Shown here: positions 8,838 through 17,525 of the stretch, piece by piece
Position numbering within the stretch: the first letter of the stretch is position 1
Layout: each line of letters begins with the position of its first letter
From: Pelobacter seleniigenes DSM 18267
Lineage (GTDB): Bacteria > Desulfobacterota > Desulfuromonadia > Desulfuromonadales > Geopsychrobacteraceae
Length of the DNA: 64,000 bases
Assembly: GCF_000711225.1 (NCBI RefSeq)
Contig: NZ_JOMG01000002.1
Location: 1,996,501-2,060,500 of the forward strand
Direction: 5' to 3'
Made by a program: the position numbers and the translations under genes
The notes under the pieces: model-generated
What the model was told of the DNA's origin: nothing
The model's database searches: none
The model's input: only the letters and a program-made list of their open reading frames with translations

Positions 8838-9890
8838 ATGGCTGCCATGCAGATGATGACAACGAGTGGATACGGAGGGATGATCGGACAGTCGTCCCAG
8901 ATGCTGGAACTGTTCGAATTGATTTCCTGCGTTGCTGAGGAAGGCGACAGTACGGTTTTGATACAGGGCGAGAGCGGCACCGGCAAGGAGCTGATTGCCC
9001 GGGCGATCCATGAAAACAGCCCGCGCCAGGAGGGGCACTTCGTGCCGGTCAACTGTGCCGCCATTCCGGATGAATTATTGGAAAGTGAACTGTTCGGCTA
9101 TGTTAAGGGGGCTTTCACCGGCGCCCAGCAATCGAAAATCGGCCGGGTTCAGTTTGCTGATGGCGGGACGCTCTTTCTTGATGAAATCGGCGATATGAAA
9201 CCGACTCTGCAGGCGAAGCTGCTGCGGGTTTTGCAGGAACGCGAGGTCGAGCAGGTCGGCGGGGTTCGTCCCAGCAAGGTTGATGTGCGGGTCATTGCCG
9301 CGACGCACCAGAACCTTGAAGGGTTGGTTGCTGACGGCCGTTTTCGGGAAGATCTCTATTACCGGCTGGCGGTCATTCCGATACAGGCTCCGCCGTTACG
9401 TGAACGGCGGGATGACATTGTCCTGCTGATCGAAAAATTCATCGATCGATTCAGCCGCAGAAAGACCGATCGCAGAACCACCATCGACCCCATTGCCATG
9501 CGGAGCCTGCAATCTTACGGCTGGCCGGGCAATGTGCGGGAATTGGAAAATCTGATTCAGCGTCTGGTCATCCTCCATCGGGGCAAAAAAGTCACTTTGA
9601 AGGAACTGCCGGAAAAATATCGCTGCGAAGGGGCATTGCTGGAACCGTTAGAGCCGGTTGCGGCTGACCCGCAGCCTGCTGAAGAGGTGATGGCTGCGAT
9701 AGTCCCGCCCGAGGTGGAATGGTGCGCGGCCGGACTCGATTTCAACAGTCTGATCAGCGAGTTTGAGGACCGCCTGATTCTTGAGGCCCTCAGCCGCACC
9801 GGCGGCAACAAAAAAGAAGCGGCCCGCCTGCTCAATCTGAAACGCACCACTTTGATTGAAAAAATTAAAAAGAAAAATCTGCCGGGGTAG
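8838..9890 (+). CDS. Sigma-54-dependent transcriptional activator (AAA+ and Fis-type HTH, no receiver)
   Basis: The AAA+ domain contains GESGTGKE (Walker A), the sigma-54-contacting GAFTGA loop, GGTLFLDE (Walker B) and the [10 protein letters not shown] arginine-finger region. The C-terminus is a Fis-type helix-turn-helix ([25 protein letters not shown]), whose sequence resembles FleQ/FlrA-type flagellar regulators. There is almost nothing N-terminal to the AAA+ domain, so activity cannot be controlled by an attached receiver or ligand domain. The start is uncertain: the frame is open to a TTG at 8796, with ATGs at 8838, 8847, 8853 and 8856 and only a weak GGAAA site. It points toward the chemosensory operon, which it may regulate along with motility genes elsewhere (inference). 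Confidence 0.9.
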   Translation: MAAMQMMTTSGYGGMIGQSSQMLELFELISCVAEEGDSTVLIQGESGTGKELIARAIHENSPRQEGHFVPVNCAAIPDELLESELFGYVKGAFTGAQQSKIGRVQFADGGTLFLDEIGDMKPTLQAKLLRVLQEREVEQVGGVRPSKVDVRVIAATHQNLEGLVADGRFREDLYYRLAVIPIQAPPLRERRDDIVLLIEKFIDRFSRRKTDRRTTIDPIAMRSLQSYGWPGNVRELENLIQRLVILHRGKKVTLKELPEKYRCEGALLEPLEPVAADPQPAEEVMAAIVPPEVEWCAAGLDFNSLISEFEDRLILEALSRTGGNKKEAARLLNLKRTTLIEKIKKKNLPG

Positions 9891-9967
9891 GAAATGAGCG
9901 ACAGGGCGAAACGGGAATGGCTGCCGCGCGCTGTTCCAATGGCCTCCTCGGGGCAACCGGAACCGCT

Positions 9968-11866
9968 TCAGCTGGCTTTTTTAAGATAACGATCAACTTT
10001 TTCGCGAATCTCGTCATGACTGGCTGGAGTCATGAGGATATCTTTGGCTCCGTATTTCACCGCCCGCAGAACTGCGGAGCGGGTCCATTCCGGCCCGGCA
10101 AAAATAATCGGCGGCAGGGTGCGACCCGCTGACTGCAGTTTGATTGCCGCAGCAAATCCTTTCTCACCGACCTGGGCCATAACCAGGAAAATCCCCAGAA
10201 TATTGTGCTGCTGAAAGAGCTCCTTGACTTCGTCCTGAAAGGACAGCACCCGGCACTCATAGCCGGCCGTAGAGAGAATGTCAACAAAAGGAGCAGTGGC
10301 ATTTTGTTGATCGCTGACAATCATGACGATCGGCGTGGCTGTGGGCGCTGACGCGGTTACGGCCGGTGCCGCGGGCTGGCTGGCGGCGGGTGGTTGCTGT
10401 TGTCGGTCCGGCGTTGCGGGTGTCGCCGGCGGACCGCCCCATTCGCCCGGAGCAGGGGCTGCCGCCGCAGCGGGTTGTCCCGTTGCCGGAGCTTCCGTTG
10501 TTCCATCCAGCTGAAAGACCTCTGCCGGAAAGATCAGCAGCATGCGCTGCAGCTCGTAATCCTCCATATGAATCGCGAAGGACGCCAGGTAATAGTCCCC
10601 TTCCGGGAAGGGCGCGGCTGAAGCGATGTCGACTTTGGTCGGAACCACGACCTCCGAATCGGTCTTGATAAATCTGATCTGCCCGGGGTAACGGTCCAGA
10701 AATGTCTGGGTCAGGCTGCCGGAGAGGATGTTGGCGATCTCTCCATAAGCATCAGCGACCTCACCGTCAAACTGGCCGGCTTGCTGCTGCTCCTCAATCT
10801 GATCTTCGGGCAGCATGATCAGGGTGCCACCCATGATGATCGCGTCCGGGATCTGGGTCAGCATAAATCCCAGGCCCTCTTTGTCACCGGTCACTTTGAG
10901 GTGAGTCAATACCGATTTTTCCAGGCAATGCTGAGAGAAAAAATCAGCCTTGCTGGTCATCACCAGTTGGACATCATCACACTTGAGGGATTGTCCGAGT
11001 AGGGCGCCGATTTCCTCGCCGATTTGACCGATAGTTGCTTTAAAGACCACATCGATTATTTTTTTGGCTTCAACAAAGGGCTTTTTGGTCTGCTTTTGTG
11101 GCGCGGCTGGCTCAGCCACCGGGGGTGGCGCGGACTTGGGCTCCTCGACCGGCCTGGGTTGTTCCGGGGCGCTGACAGCTGGCCCGGGTTGCGCCGGTTT
11201 TACAGGGGCTGCCTGGGCTGCAGGTGGTGCACTCTCCTCCAGGTCGAAGATGGCGGCCGGGACGACAAATTCCAGTGGCCCGAGGTCCTGGTCATCGATG
11301 CTCATCTGACAACTGGCGAGATAATAATTGCCGGGTGGGAAGGGCGTGTCAGCGTCCGGGTCGATCTTGGTTGGCGTCAGCTCTTCAATGGTTTTTTTAA
11401 TGAAGCGGATGGTTTTGGGATATTTATCAACAAACGCCTGGGTGAAGACTCCGGCGATGATATTGGCAACTTCGCTGTAGGCATCCTGCAGTTCGCCGTC
11501 CAGGGTTCCCGTTTTCGCATGTTCCTCGATCATGTCCTGGGGCAGCATGATCAGGGTTCCGCCCAGAATAGCGGCGGTTGAAGCTCTGGTCAGAAGATAG
11601 CATTGACCTTCCCGTTCACCACCGACGGACATATGGGCAAGGATGGTCTTTTCGCGCGTAGGATCACTGAACAGCCGGGCTTTGCTGGTCAGATCCAAAT
11701 GAATCTGCGAGCAGCTCAGGTCCTGCCCAAGCAAGGCGCTGATTTCGCCGGCAAGTTTTTCCAGCCCTGACTTGCAGACGACGTCGATGATGGCGCGGTG
11801 ATCCAAAATAACCTCTTGTGCACGCTTGGAGCCGCTCCCCATCTGTCCTCGGGCATCGGCTGTCAA
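9968..11866 (-). CDS. Tandem CheX-type phosphatase domains fused to a degenerate receiver
   Basis: This 632-residue protein has two homologous CheX/CheC-superfamily domains (about 20-205 and 268-450), each with the phosphatase E-x2-N signature (DAYSEVANIIAG and DAYGEIANILSG). Proline/alanine-rich linkers separate them and lead to a C-terminal receiver-like fold (about 516-632). That last domain lacks the phospho-acceptor Asp (IFLVMAQVGEKG at beta-3), and has Ala for the Thr/Ser switch (IIFAGPEW) and Thr for the conserved Lys (ILMTPAS), so it is a pseudo-receiver. Expected role: dephosphorylating CheY~P, with the pseudo-receiver binding a partner. The annotated TTG start (11866) has no good ribosome site; a TTG 20 codons in (MDHRAII) follows AAGAGGT and is an alternative. 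It is the last gene of the che operon. Confidence 0.85.
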   Translation of the reverse strand: MTADARGQMGSGSKRAQEVILDHRAIIDVVCKSGLEKLAGEISALLGQDLSCSQIHLDLTSKARLFSDPTREKTILAHMSVGGEREGQCYLLTRASTAAILGGTLIMLPQDMIEEHAKTGTLDGELQDAYSEVANIIAGVFTQAFVDKYPKTIRFIKKTIEELTPTKIDPDADTPFPPGNYYLASCQMSIDDQDLGPLEFVVPAAIFDLEESAPPAAQAAPVKPAQPGPAVSAPEQPRPVEEPKSAPPPVAEPAAPQKQTKKPFVEAKKIIDVVFKATIGQIGEEIGALLGQSLKCDDVQLVMTSKADFFSQHCLEKSVLTHLKVTGDKEGLGFMLTQIPDAIIMGGTLIMLPEDQIEEQQQAGQFDGEVADAYGEIANILSGSLTQTFLDRYPGQIRFIKTDSEVVVPTKVDIASAAPFPEGDYYLASFAIHMEDYELQRMLLIFPAEVFQLDGTTEAPATGQPAAAAAPAPGEWGGPPATPATPDRQQQPPAASQPAAPAVTASAPTATPIVMIVSDQQNATAPFVDILSTAGYECRVLSFQDEVKELFQQHNILGIFLVMAQVGEKGFAAAIKLQSAGRTLPPIIFAGPEWTRSAVLRAVKYGAKDILMTPASHDEIREKVDRYLKKAS

Positions 11867-11901
11867 TGAGGAGTGCCGTGGTTGTTATGGACACCCCCCG
11901 A

Positions 11902-12360
11902 TCAATTCAGATTGTATTTGATCTCAATATAAAATGGCCCTTCTGCAACCTGGAAAGGCACAATCACCCGGTTGCTCCCCTTCGGGGCCGAGATCGTATA
12001 GGATTTGCCGGAAATCGCGGTTGGAATAGCCAGTTCAAGAGGGATGTCTTCCGCCGCAAACCGTTCTTTGAGCCCGCCGGCAAGCATGTTGGCGATTTCA
12101 CCGAGGGCGTCTTTGACATCGGCGTCAATTTCCGTAATCTCCATTCCGAGCATGGCTCCGGTTATCCCCAGGCCGACTGCTTCAGGGCAATGAATCCCCA
12201 GCATCGCTGAAAACCCCCCGGTCAGTCCAATCATTGCTGAGACATGACAGCCGAGAACCTGCTTCCCCTCAGCGAGGGGAGGATCGGCCGTCAAATCCAT
12301 GAAGATCATTGTACTGAAGATCTCTTCGGTTGTTTCCGTAATTTTTTTAGCAAATTCCAC
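11902..12360 (-). CDS. CheX-type chemotaxis phosphatase
   Basis: This 152-residue single-domain protein of the CheX/CheC/FliY superfamily has the E-x2-N catalytic pair in DALGEIANMLAGG. CheX-type proteins dephosphorylate CheY~P by direct insertion of the Glu and Asn side chains into the receiver active site. The start is a GTG preceded by TGAGGA at 7 bases. It lies 27 bp downstream of another CheX-type gene and 35 bp upstream of the tandem-CheX gene, within the same operon. It shares clear sequence with its upstream neighbour (ITxxTxEIFSxMI at the N-terminus), consistent with local duplication. Confidence 0.9.
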   Translation of the reverse strand: MEFAKKITETTEEIFSTMIFMDLTADPPLAEGKQVLGCHVSAMIGLTGGFSAMLGIHCPEAVGLGITGAMLGMEITEIDADVKDALGEIANMLAGGLKERFAAEDIPLELAIPTAISGKSYTISAPKGSNRVIVPFQVAEGPFYIEIKYNLN

Positions 12361-12387
12361 AATGATTCCTCAGAAATGAAAGATGAC

Positions 12388-12849
12388 TCAGCTGTCTTCA
12401 CGGATTTGCAGTTCCACCATGAAACTATGCCCATCGAATTCAAAAGGAACCGTCACCATTTCAGCATCAGCCAGACAGTCAATAGCGTACTCGTCGCCGT
12501 AGACCGATGACGGCATCGACAGTTTGATGTCGCTACCACTCGGATCGAGAACAGCTTTCAGGCTGCCGCCGAGCATATTGGCGAGCTCGCCGATGGCATC
12601 CCTGACGTCTTCATCGATTTCCTCAACATCCATGCCCAGAAAGGCCGTGGTGACGGCCAACGCCGTTGGGTTGGGCAGATGGATGGCCAGCAGTCCTTTG
12701 GTGGTTCCGGCCAGGCCGATGATGCCGGAGATGCTGTTTTTCAGCATTTCATTTCTGCGTTTAAACGGTTCTCCCGGAGTGACATCCAACATAATCATAC
12801 TGGAAAAAATTTCCTGAGTGGATGCTGTAATGTGTTCTGCGTGTTTCAC
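12388..12849 (-). CDS. CheX-type chemotaxis phosphatase (paralogue)
   Basis: This 153-residue CheX-like protein has the catalytic pair in DAIGELANMLGG. The N-terminal TASTQEIFSSMIMLDVTPG and the DEDVRDAIGE segment align with the next gene downstream (DADVKDALGE), so the two are paralogues. A GTG start follows a GAGGAG site. It lies downstream of a cheY in the same operon and is probably a CheY~P phosphatase. Whether the two paralogues serve the two different CheY proteins here is unknown. Confidence 0.9.
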   Translation of the reverse strand: MKHAEHITASTQEIFSSMIMLDVTPGEPFKRRNEMLKNSISGIIGLAGTTKGLLAIHLPNPTALAVTTAFLGMDVEEIDEDVRDAIGELANMLGGSLKAVLDPSGSDIKLSMPSSVYGDEYAIDCLADAEMVTVPFEFDGHSFMVELQIREDS

Positions 12850-12921
12850 GGATAGCTCCTCATGAACGGATATCTAAGGCTTCGTCTCAGCCCCCTGCTG
12901 CGGGGGCTGAGGATTCTTGTG

Positions 12922-13293
12922 TTAGAGCAGAGCTCCCAGGGTTTCGTTGATCAGGTCCGGGGTGAAGGGCTTTTTAATGGCCCCTTTGGCTCCGTATGAT
13001 TTAGCCTCATTGATAATATCCGCCCCGGTCTCGGTTGAAATCATAACCACCGGGATATCTTTAATCGCGGCATTTTCGGCTTTGGCTTTGAGAAACTCGA
13101 GTCCGTTCATGTTGGGCATATTGATATCGCTCAAAACGACATCCACGCTGTTGCTGCTGAGTACGTCAAGGGCTTCCTGGCCGTCGCCGGCTTCGAGAAT
13201 GGTACTGAAATCGATCCCTGCCTGACGCAGTGCCCGGGAAACAATTTTGCGCATAGTGTTGGAATCATCGACAATCAATACAGTTTTTCCCAT
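12922..13293 (-). CDS. cheY: CheY-type single-domain response regulator (1)
   Basis: This 123-residue stand-alone receiver has every conserved position: the acidic pair in VDDSNTMRK, phospho-Asp in VLSDINMPNMNG, the switch Ser/Thr in VMISTE, and Lys in IKKPF. The sequence follows the classical CheY pattern and it probably carries the signal from CheA to the flagellar switch or another output. It sits between two CheX-type genes. A GGAG site precedes the ATG. Its sequence is only moderately similar to the second CheY of the operon, so the two may have different partners. Confidence 0.93.
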   Translation of the reverse strand: MGKTVLIVDDSNTMRKIVSRALRQAGIDFSTILEAGDGQEALDVLSSNSVDVVLSDINMPNMNGLEFLKAKAENAAIKDIPVVMISTETGADIINEAKSYGAKGAIKKPFTPDLINETLGALL

Positions 13294-13340
13294 TATTTTC
13301 TCCTGTCGCGTATAAAAAGGTTTTCTGTCGAGGCAGTTGG

Positions 13341-13820
13341 TTATTGGTTTTGTAAAGCAATCAAAGGCGCCCCGGCGGCGCGAATTTCCAACGGGTCATC
13401 GTCACTGGTGATCAGCTTCCAAACCAGGGTGTCGGCGTCGGCTGGGGCAAATTTGCCGTGGCCGATGGCCGGTAAACCCAATTTATATTGCTGATCATTG
13501 GCCAGCAGATTGGTCATGAACAGGCCGGCAATGGTGTTCAGCAATTCGTTGAGAATGTCGTTTTTCTGGGTGTCCGTCAGCTCGTCCTCGGACATGGCGA
13601 AAATATTCCCGGTGAATTTTTCCAGGGTGTTGTATGGCATTGCCAAAACCAGTTCACCCTGGACCGGGTCATTGATCAGCAACGATGTCCAGGCGGTTTC
13701 GTCTTCAGGCATGCAATAGGTTTTATCGGGGTGCGCCATGACTTCCAGAAAAACCATGTTTTCAAGAGTCTGGCTGACCGCCTGATGCATTGCCTGATAA
13801 AATTTTCCTTGGGTGTCCAT
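13341..13820 (-). CDS. CheX/CheC-like phosphatase, divergent
   Basis: This 159-residue protein is more divergent than the two CheX paralogues downstream but keeps the signature E-x2-N in ILNELLNTIAG, followed by a hydrophobic helix (LFMTNLL). The N-terminal MHQAVSQTLENMVFLEV resembles the opening helix of CheX-type domains. It is flanked by the two cheY genes, 20 bp after one and 47 bp before the other, which supports a role as a CheY~P phosphatase. The C-terminus has an acidic segment (ITSDDDPLEI) not seen in its paralogues. Confidence 0.8.
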   Translation of the reverse strand: MDTQGKFYQAMHQAVSQTLENMVFLEVMAHPDKTYCMPEDETAWTSLLINDPVQGELVLAMPYNTLEKFTGNIFAMSEDELTDTQKNDILNELLNTIAGLFMTNLLANDQQYKLGLPAIGHGKFAPADADTLVWKLITSDDDPLEIRAAGAPLIALQNQ

Positions 13821-13840
13821 TGATTCTCCTCAATCCGTGG

Positions 13841-14212
13841 CTAGTCTAGAAAGTCCGCCAACGCATCCATCATCACCGGTGGCGAAACCGGTTTGTTCAG
13901 GACTTTGTAGGCTCCCAGGTTAAGCAGCTGTGCTTCCTTTGCTGAATTCCCGGCACTGGTGATCACGATGACCGGCAGCTCGCACAGCTTGGGACTGGCT
14001 TTGACCCATTTGACCAGCGTTTCCCCATCCATCACCGGCATGTTGAGATCGGTCAGTAAGAGATCGACATGATTGGCTTTGGCTGCTTCCAGCGCTTCCT
14101 TGCCATGTTCGACCTCGATGATCTCGGCATCCCCCAGGCCGATGATCTGAAGGCAGCGCTTGATGAACATACGGGCGGTGGCTGAGTCGTCCGCGATAAT
14201 GATCCGTTTCAT
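13841..14212 (-). CDS. cheY: CheY-type single-domain response regulator (2)
   Basis: This 123-residue receiver domain has the acidic pair in IADDSATAR, phospho-Asp in LLTDLNMPVMDG, switch residues in VIVITSAG and the Lys in LNKPVS. No output domain is attached. It lies 5 bp downstream of the HDOD gene and 20 bp upstream of a CheX-like gene, so it is translated from the same message. It and the other CheY are candidates for separate switch-binding and phosphate-sink roles, which the sequence does not decide. Confidence 0.93.
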   Translation of the reverse strand: MKRIIIADDSATARMFIKRCLQIIGLGDAEIIEVEHGKEALEAAKANHVDLLLTDLNMPVMDGETLVKWVKASPKLCELPVIVITSAGNSAKEAQLLNLGAYKVLNKPVSPPVMMDALADFLD

Positions 14213-14217
14213 GAGTT

Positions 14218-15090
14218 TTATTCTCCCAGGTCGTTTAGTGACTCTTCGAGTTTCGTAAATTCGGTGTCGACAGCCAACATAATGCTCGCCAGAATATTGG
14301 GAGTGATCTGGATATACTGAGCATAGGCTGGATCAAGCTTGTAGCGCATACTGTCGGAGCCGGTCCCAAACCCCCCCATCATAGCGATGCTGTCCCCCAG
14401 ATGAACTGCGTAGACCAGTGGCTTGAACTCTTCGCTGGCGCGGCCGGGTTCATGGTGGAAGCGAATGACTTCGATCAGTTCTTCCGGCAGTTGCCAGTAT
14501 TTCGCCAATTCGTAACCGGCGATGGTGTGATCAAAACCGATCAGTTTTTTTTCCGCTTCAAGATAGTCGAAACTGTCCTCTGCAGTCAGCAGCTCAATGG
14601 CTTCCGGAGCAGTCCCCTGCAGGTAATCGGAGATCAGGGCTTTACCGATATCATGCAACAGACCGGCGGTAAAGGCCAATTCCGAGCGGATTTCTGCTTT
14701 GCCCTGGGTGACCACTTCCCGTGCTGCAATGGCGGCCCGCAGATCATGTTTCCAGAGGTCGCCACTGGCTGCGGCATAGCCGACCAGCTCTTTTTCGAGC
14801 AGATTGCCGGCGCAGTCACCGATGGCGATACTGACGATAACCCGTTCACCCAAAAATGAAACCGCCCGGTCGATGGAGGTAATTTTGTTGAGCATGCCAA
14901 AGGCAGCCGAGTTGATGACTTTCAGCACTCTGGCGGTGAGATTGGCATCCGTTTTAACCAGACTGACCACCTCGTGAAGGTCGTGATCGGGATTGGCGGT
15001 AATCTGTAACAGCCGGCTGGCACTGGCCGAAAGCATGGGGACCGATCTGACGATTGTCTGGAGTTCTTCGCTGCTTATTTGCTTGACCAT
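14218..15090 (-). CDS. HDOD-domain signalling protein
   Basis: This 290-residue protein is dominated by an HDOD domain, seen in VPMLSASASRLLQI, ARVLKVINSAAFG, ISSIDRAVSFLGE-type spacing, and the metal-like residues GLLHDIGKALISDYL and FDHTIAGYELAKYWQLP. HDOD proteins are related to HD phosphohydrolases but usually lack catalysis and act as regulatory scaffolds; here the HD pair is present (LLHDIGK). It is embedded between cheD and cheY with gaps of 9 and 5 bp, an arrangement that ties it to the chemosensory output. AGGAGG lies five bases before the ATG. A second HDOD protein, with GGDEF, is at 30286-31842. Confidence 0.88.
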   Translation of the reverse strand: MVKQISSEELQTIVRSVPMLSASASRLLQITANPDHDLHEVVSLVKTDANLTARVLKVINSAAFGMLNKITSIDRAVSFLGERVIVSIAIGDCAGNLLEKELVGYAAASGDLWKHDLRAAIAAREVVTQGKAEIRSELAFTAGLLHDIGKALISDYLQGTAPEAIELLTAEDSFDYLEAEKKLIGFDHTIAGYELAKYWQLPEELIEVIRFHHEPGRASEEFKPLVYAVHLGDSIAMMGGFGTGSDSMRYKLDPAYAQYIQITPNILASIMLAVDTEFTKLEESLNDLGE

Positions 15091-15099
15091 ATTCGCCTC

Positions 15100-15588
15100 C
15101 TATAACTGCCAGTTCGGTTTTCCGGGTGAACTCAGGACAACCTGCCCGGCAGAAACAGAGATGGTGACTGTGCGGCTGAAGTTTCCTCCGAGATCCTCGG
15201 AAACAGCTCCCATACCATAGGCCCATAAGGCTTTTTTGATCGCCAGTGCGTTTCGTTTGCCAATTTGAAAGGTGTCGTTGGTATCCATCACATTGGCCCC
15301 GCCGCACAATTTTACCACCAATCCCCGGCCGCGTTTATCGCAACCGAATTTGCTCATCAACTCGAGTAATGCCGGGATGGCGGTATCCGCAAAATAACCG
15401 GGTTTTTCTGAAGCCTTGGCTTTATTGATGGATGAATCGGGGAGGGCGACATGGGCCATTCCGACGGTCCGTGTTTTCGGATCAAGAAAAATAACAGAAA
15501 CACAGGAACCGAGTGCAAATGTTTTGACATCGTCTCCTGGTGTGTTCGATGCGCCGTAATCACCGACACCTAAAATGACCTGCCCCAT
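15100..15588 (-). CDS. cheD: Chemoreceptor glutamine deamidase CheD
   Basis: This 162-residue CheD protein has the catalytic cysteine in ALGSCVSV, the histidine in GMAHVALPDS and the conserved LCGGANVMD...IGKRN segment. CheD deamidates receptor glutamines and in many species also binds CheC, which stimulates CheY~P dephosphorylation. Its co-occurrence with five CheX/CheC-type domains in this operon is therefore notable. The ATG follows the cheB stop directly, so the two are probably translationally coupled. Confidence 0.95.
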   Translation of the reverse strand: MGQVILGVGDYGASNTPGDDVKTFALGSCVSVIFLDPKTRTVGMAHVALPDSSINKAKASEKPGYFADTAIPALLELMSKFGCDKRGRGLVVKLCGGANVMDTNDTFQIGKRNALAIKKALWAYGMGAVSEDLGGNFSRTVTISVSAGQVVLSSPGKPNWQL

Positions 15589-16647
15589 TTATTTTTTCTC
15601 CATTAGCAAGCTGAGAAGGGATGACGCAATCTTCTCCAGGGGGACCAGCCGTTCGGCCCCGCCCTTTTCATAAGCAACTTTCGGCATCCCAAAAACAACC
15701 GAGGATGCTTCATCCTGTGCGATACAACGCGCTCCTGCCTCTTTCATGGCTAGCATTCCCATGGCCCCGTCCTGACCCATCCCGGTTAGCATGGCGCCGA
15801 TGGCATTGGCACCGACATGTTTAGCAACGGAATGCATCATGACATCGACGGACGGGCAATGTCCGCTGACCTTTTCTTCTCCTCCCAGGCGGACTTCATA
15901 AAAGCCGCCCGAACGCACCACTTCAAGTTGACGGCCGCCGGGGGCGATGAGCACCAGCCCGGTCCGAACCCGGTCGCCATGCTCTGCTTCTTTCACCTGC
16001 ATGGGACAGAGCTGGTTGAGGCGGTCGGAAAACATTTTGGTGAACCCGCCGGGCATGTGCTGCACGATGACAGTGCCCGGGGTTGAGGCTGGGAAATTTT
16101 CAATAACCCTGCGAATGGCCTCGGTTCCTCCGGTCGAAGCACCGATGGCGATAACCTTGTCAGTTGATTCAGCCAGTGCCGCCGATGTGATACCGACCGC
16201 TTTTTGCGGTATGACCGGTCTTTTTCCTTTCCAGTGGGACACGTTTGCCGTGGAGGCAATTTTGACCTTGGAGCGCAGTTCCATGAGCATGGCGTTGAGG
16301 CCTGCCGAGACATTGCTGGTTGGCTTGGCGACAAAATCGACCGCCCCGGCATCAAGCGCTTCCATGGTGATCTGTTTGCCACGCTGGGTCAGCGAACTGA
16401 CCATGACCACCGGAATGGGGTACTGGGGCATCAGTTTCCGCAGGAAGGCAACGCCGTCCATCCTGGGCATTTCCACATCCAGGGTGAGGACATCGGGTTG
16501 CAGTTCGATAATTTTGTCGCGGGCGATGTAGGGATCAGACGCCGTCCCGACGACTTCGATGCCCGGGTCCAAGGCCAGCCCCTGGCTGAGAATGTTTCGG
16601 ACCAACGCTGAATCGTCTACCACCAGAACGCGAACCATACGAGCCAT
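15589..16647 (-). CDS. cheB: Protein-glutamate methylesterase CheB
   Basis: This 352-residue protein has an N-terminal receiver (VVDDSALVRN, LTLDVEMPRMDG, AKP lysine) joined to a C-terminal methylesterase. The likely catalytic triad is Ser in GASTGGTEAI, His in VQHMPGGF and Asp in TGMGQDGAMG. It removes methyl groups added by CheR from receptor glutamates and is activated by CheA phosphorylation. Its ATG overlaps the cheR stop codon (ATGA-type overlap), and its stop abuts cheD. Confidence 0.97.
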   Translation of the reverse strand: MARMVRVLVVDDSALVRNILSQGLALDPGIEVVGTASDPYIARDKIIELQPDVLTLDVEMPRMDGVAFLRKLMPQYPIPVVMVSSLTQRGKQITMEALDAGAVDFVAKPTSNVSAGLNAMLMELRSKVKIASTANVSHWKGKRPVIPQKAVGITSAALAESTDKVIAIGASTGGTEAIRRVIENFPASTPGTVIVQHMPGGFTKMFSDRLNQLCPMQVKEAEHGDRVRTGLVLIAPGGRQLEVVRSGGFYEVRLGGEEKVSGHCPSVDVMMHSVAKHVGANAIGAMLTGMGQDGAMGMLAMKEAGARCIAQDEASSVVFGMPKVAYEKGGAERLVPLEKIASSLLSLLMEKK

Positions 16648-17513
16648 CAGAATTCTCCTTTCTGGTAGAGAGCAGGTTTCAGATAACGGTAGAGAGTCTG
16701 GCTTCGCCCAAGGGTTTCGGAATGGCCGATAAAAAGGTAACCGCCCGGTTCGGTAAACTGATGATAGCGGTTGACCAGGGCTTCCCGGGTCGGTTGATCA
16801 AAGTAGATCATGACGTTGCGACAGAAGATCATCTGGAAAGGTTTTTTAAATGGAAACGAGGTATTCATCAGGTTAAAACGCCTGAAGGTTGCTTCCCGTT
16901 TGACCTTGTCGATAACAGCCATTTCATTCGGCCCGGCAGGGGTAAAATATTTTTTGCGCAAGGCTTCCGGCAGTTGCATAACCCGGTCGGTGGAATAGAC
17001 CCCGCGTCTGGCGCTGGTCAGAGCCCGGTCGGAAATGTCGGTGGCGAGGATTCCGGCATCCCATGCGCTGTAATCGCTGCCGAGATATTCCATCATCAGC
17101 ATCAGCAGGGTATAAGGCTCTTCTCCGGTTGAACAGCCGGCACACCAGATGCGCAGATCCTTGCGTTTCTCCCGTTTCAGCTTTTCAATCACCGTCGGTA
17201 AAGCGGTCTGGGAAAAAAAGTCGAAATGATCTTTTTCTCGATTGAAATAGGTGTGGTTGGTCGAAATAAGATCGACCAGCTCACCCAAAGCCCCCTCGGT
17301 TTTGTCATGACTCAGATAATCATAGTAATCCGAAAAGTTGCCCAGATTCAGGTTGCGCATCAGCTTTTGCAGGCGTCCGACCAGCAAGGAGCGTTTTTGC
17401 TCGGTCAGGTTGATCCCGAAGCGCTTGTGGATGAGATCGCGCAAGCGGGAAAATTCAGCATCGGAAATGGCCATCATGCCACCCTGCTGCTGGTTGGGTA
17501 CTGTCTCCATCAT
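16647..17513 (-). CDS. cheR: Chemoreceptor methyltransferase CheR
   Basis: This 288-residue protein has an N-terminal all-helical CheR_N domain and a C-terminal SAM-dependent methyltransferase fold. Motifs include WCAGCSTGEEPYTLLM (SAM binding), ILATDISDRAL, and the NVMIYFD segment. It methylates glutamates on the receptor cytoplasmic helices. The start is one of two adjacent ATGs at 17513; an internal ATG at MMAIS is less likely. No C-terminal pentapeptide tether is evident on the receptor of this operon. Confidence 0.96.
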   Translation of the reverse strand: MMETVPNQQQGGMMAISDAEFSRLRDLIHKRFGINLTEQKRSLLVGRLQKLMRNLNLGNFSDYYDYLSHDKTEGALGELVDLISTNHTYFNREKDHFDFFSQTALPTVIEKLKREKRKDLRIWCAGCSTGEEPYTLLMLMMEYLGSDYSAWDAGILATDISDRALTSARRGVYSTDRVMQLPEALRKKYFTPAGPNEMAVIDKVKREATFRRFNLMNTSFPFKKPFQMIFCRNVMIYFDQPTREALVNRYHQFTEPGGYLFIGHSETLGRSQTLYRYLKPALYQKGEF

Positions 17514-17525
17514 GCGCTGCCTCTG

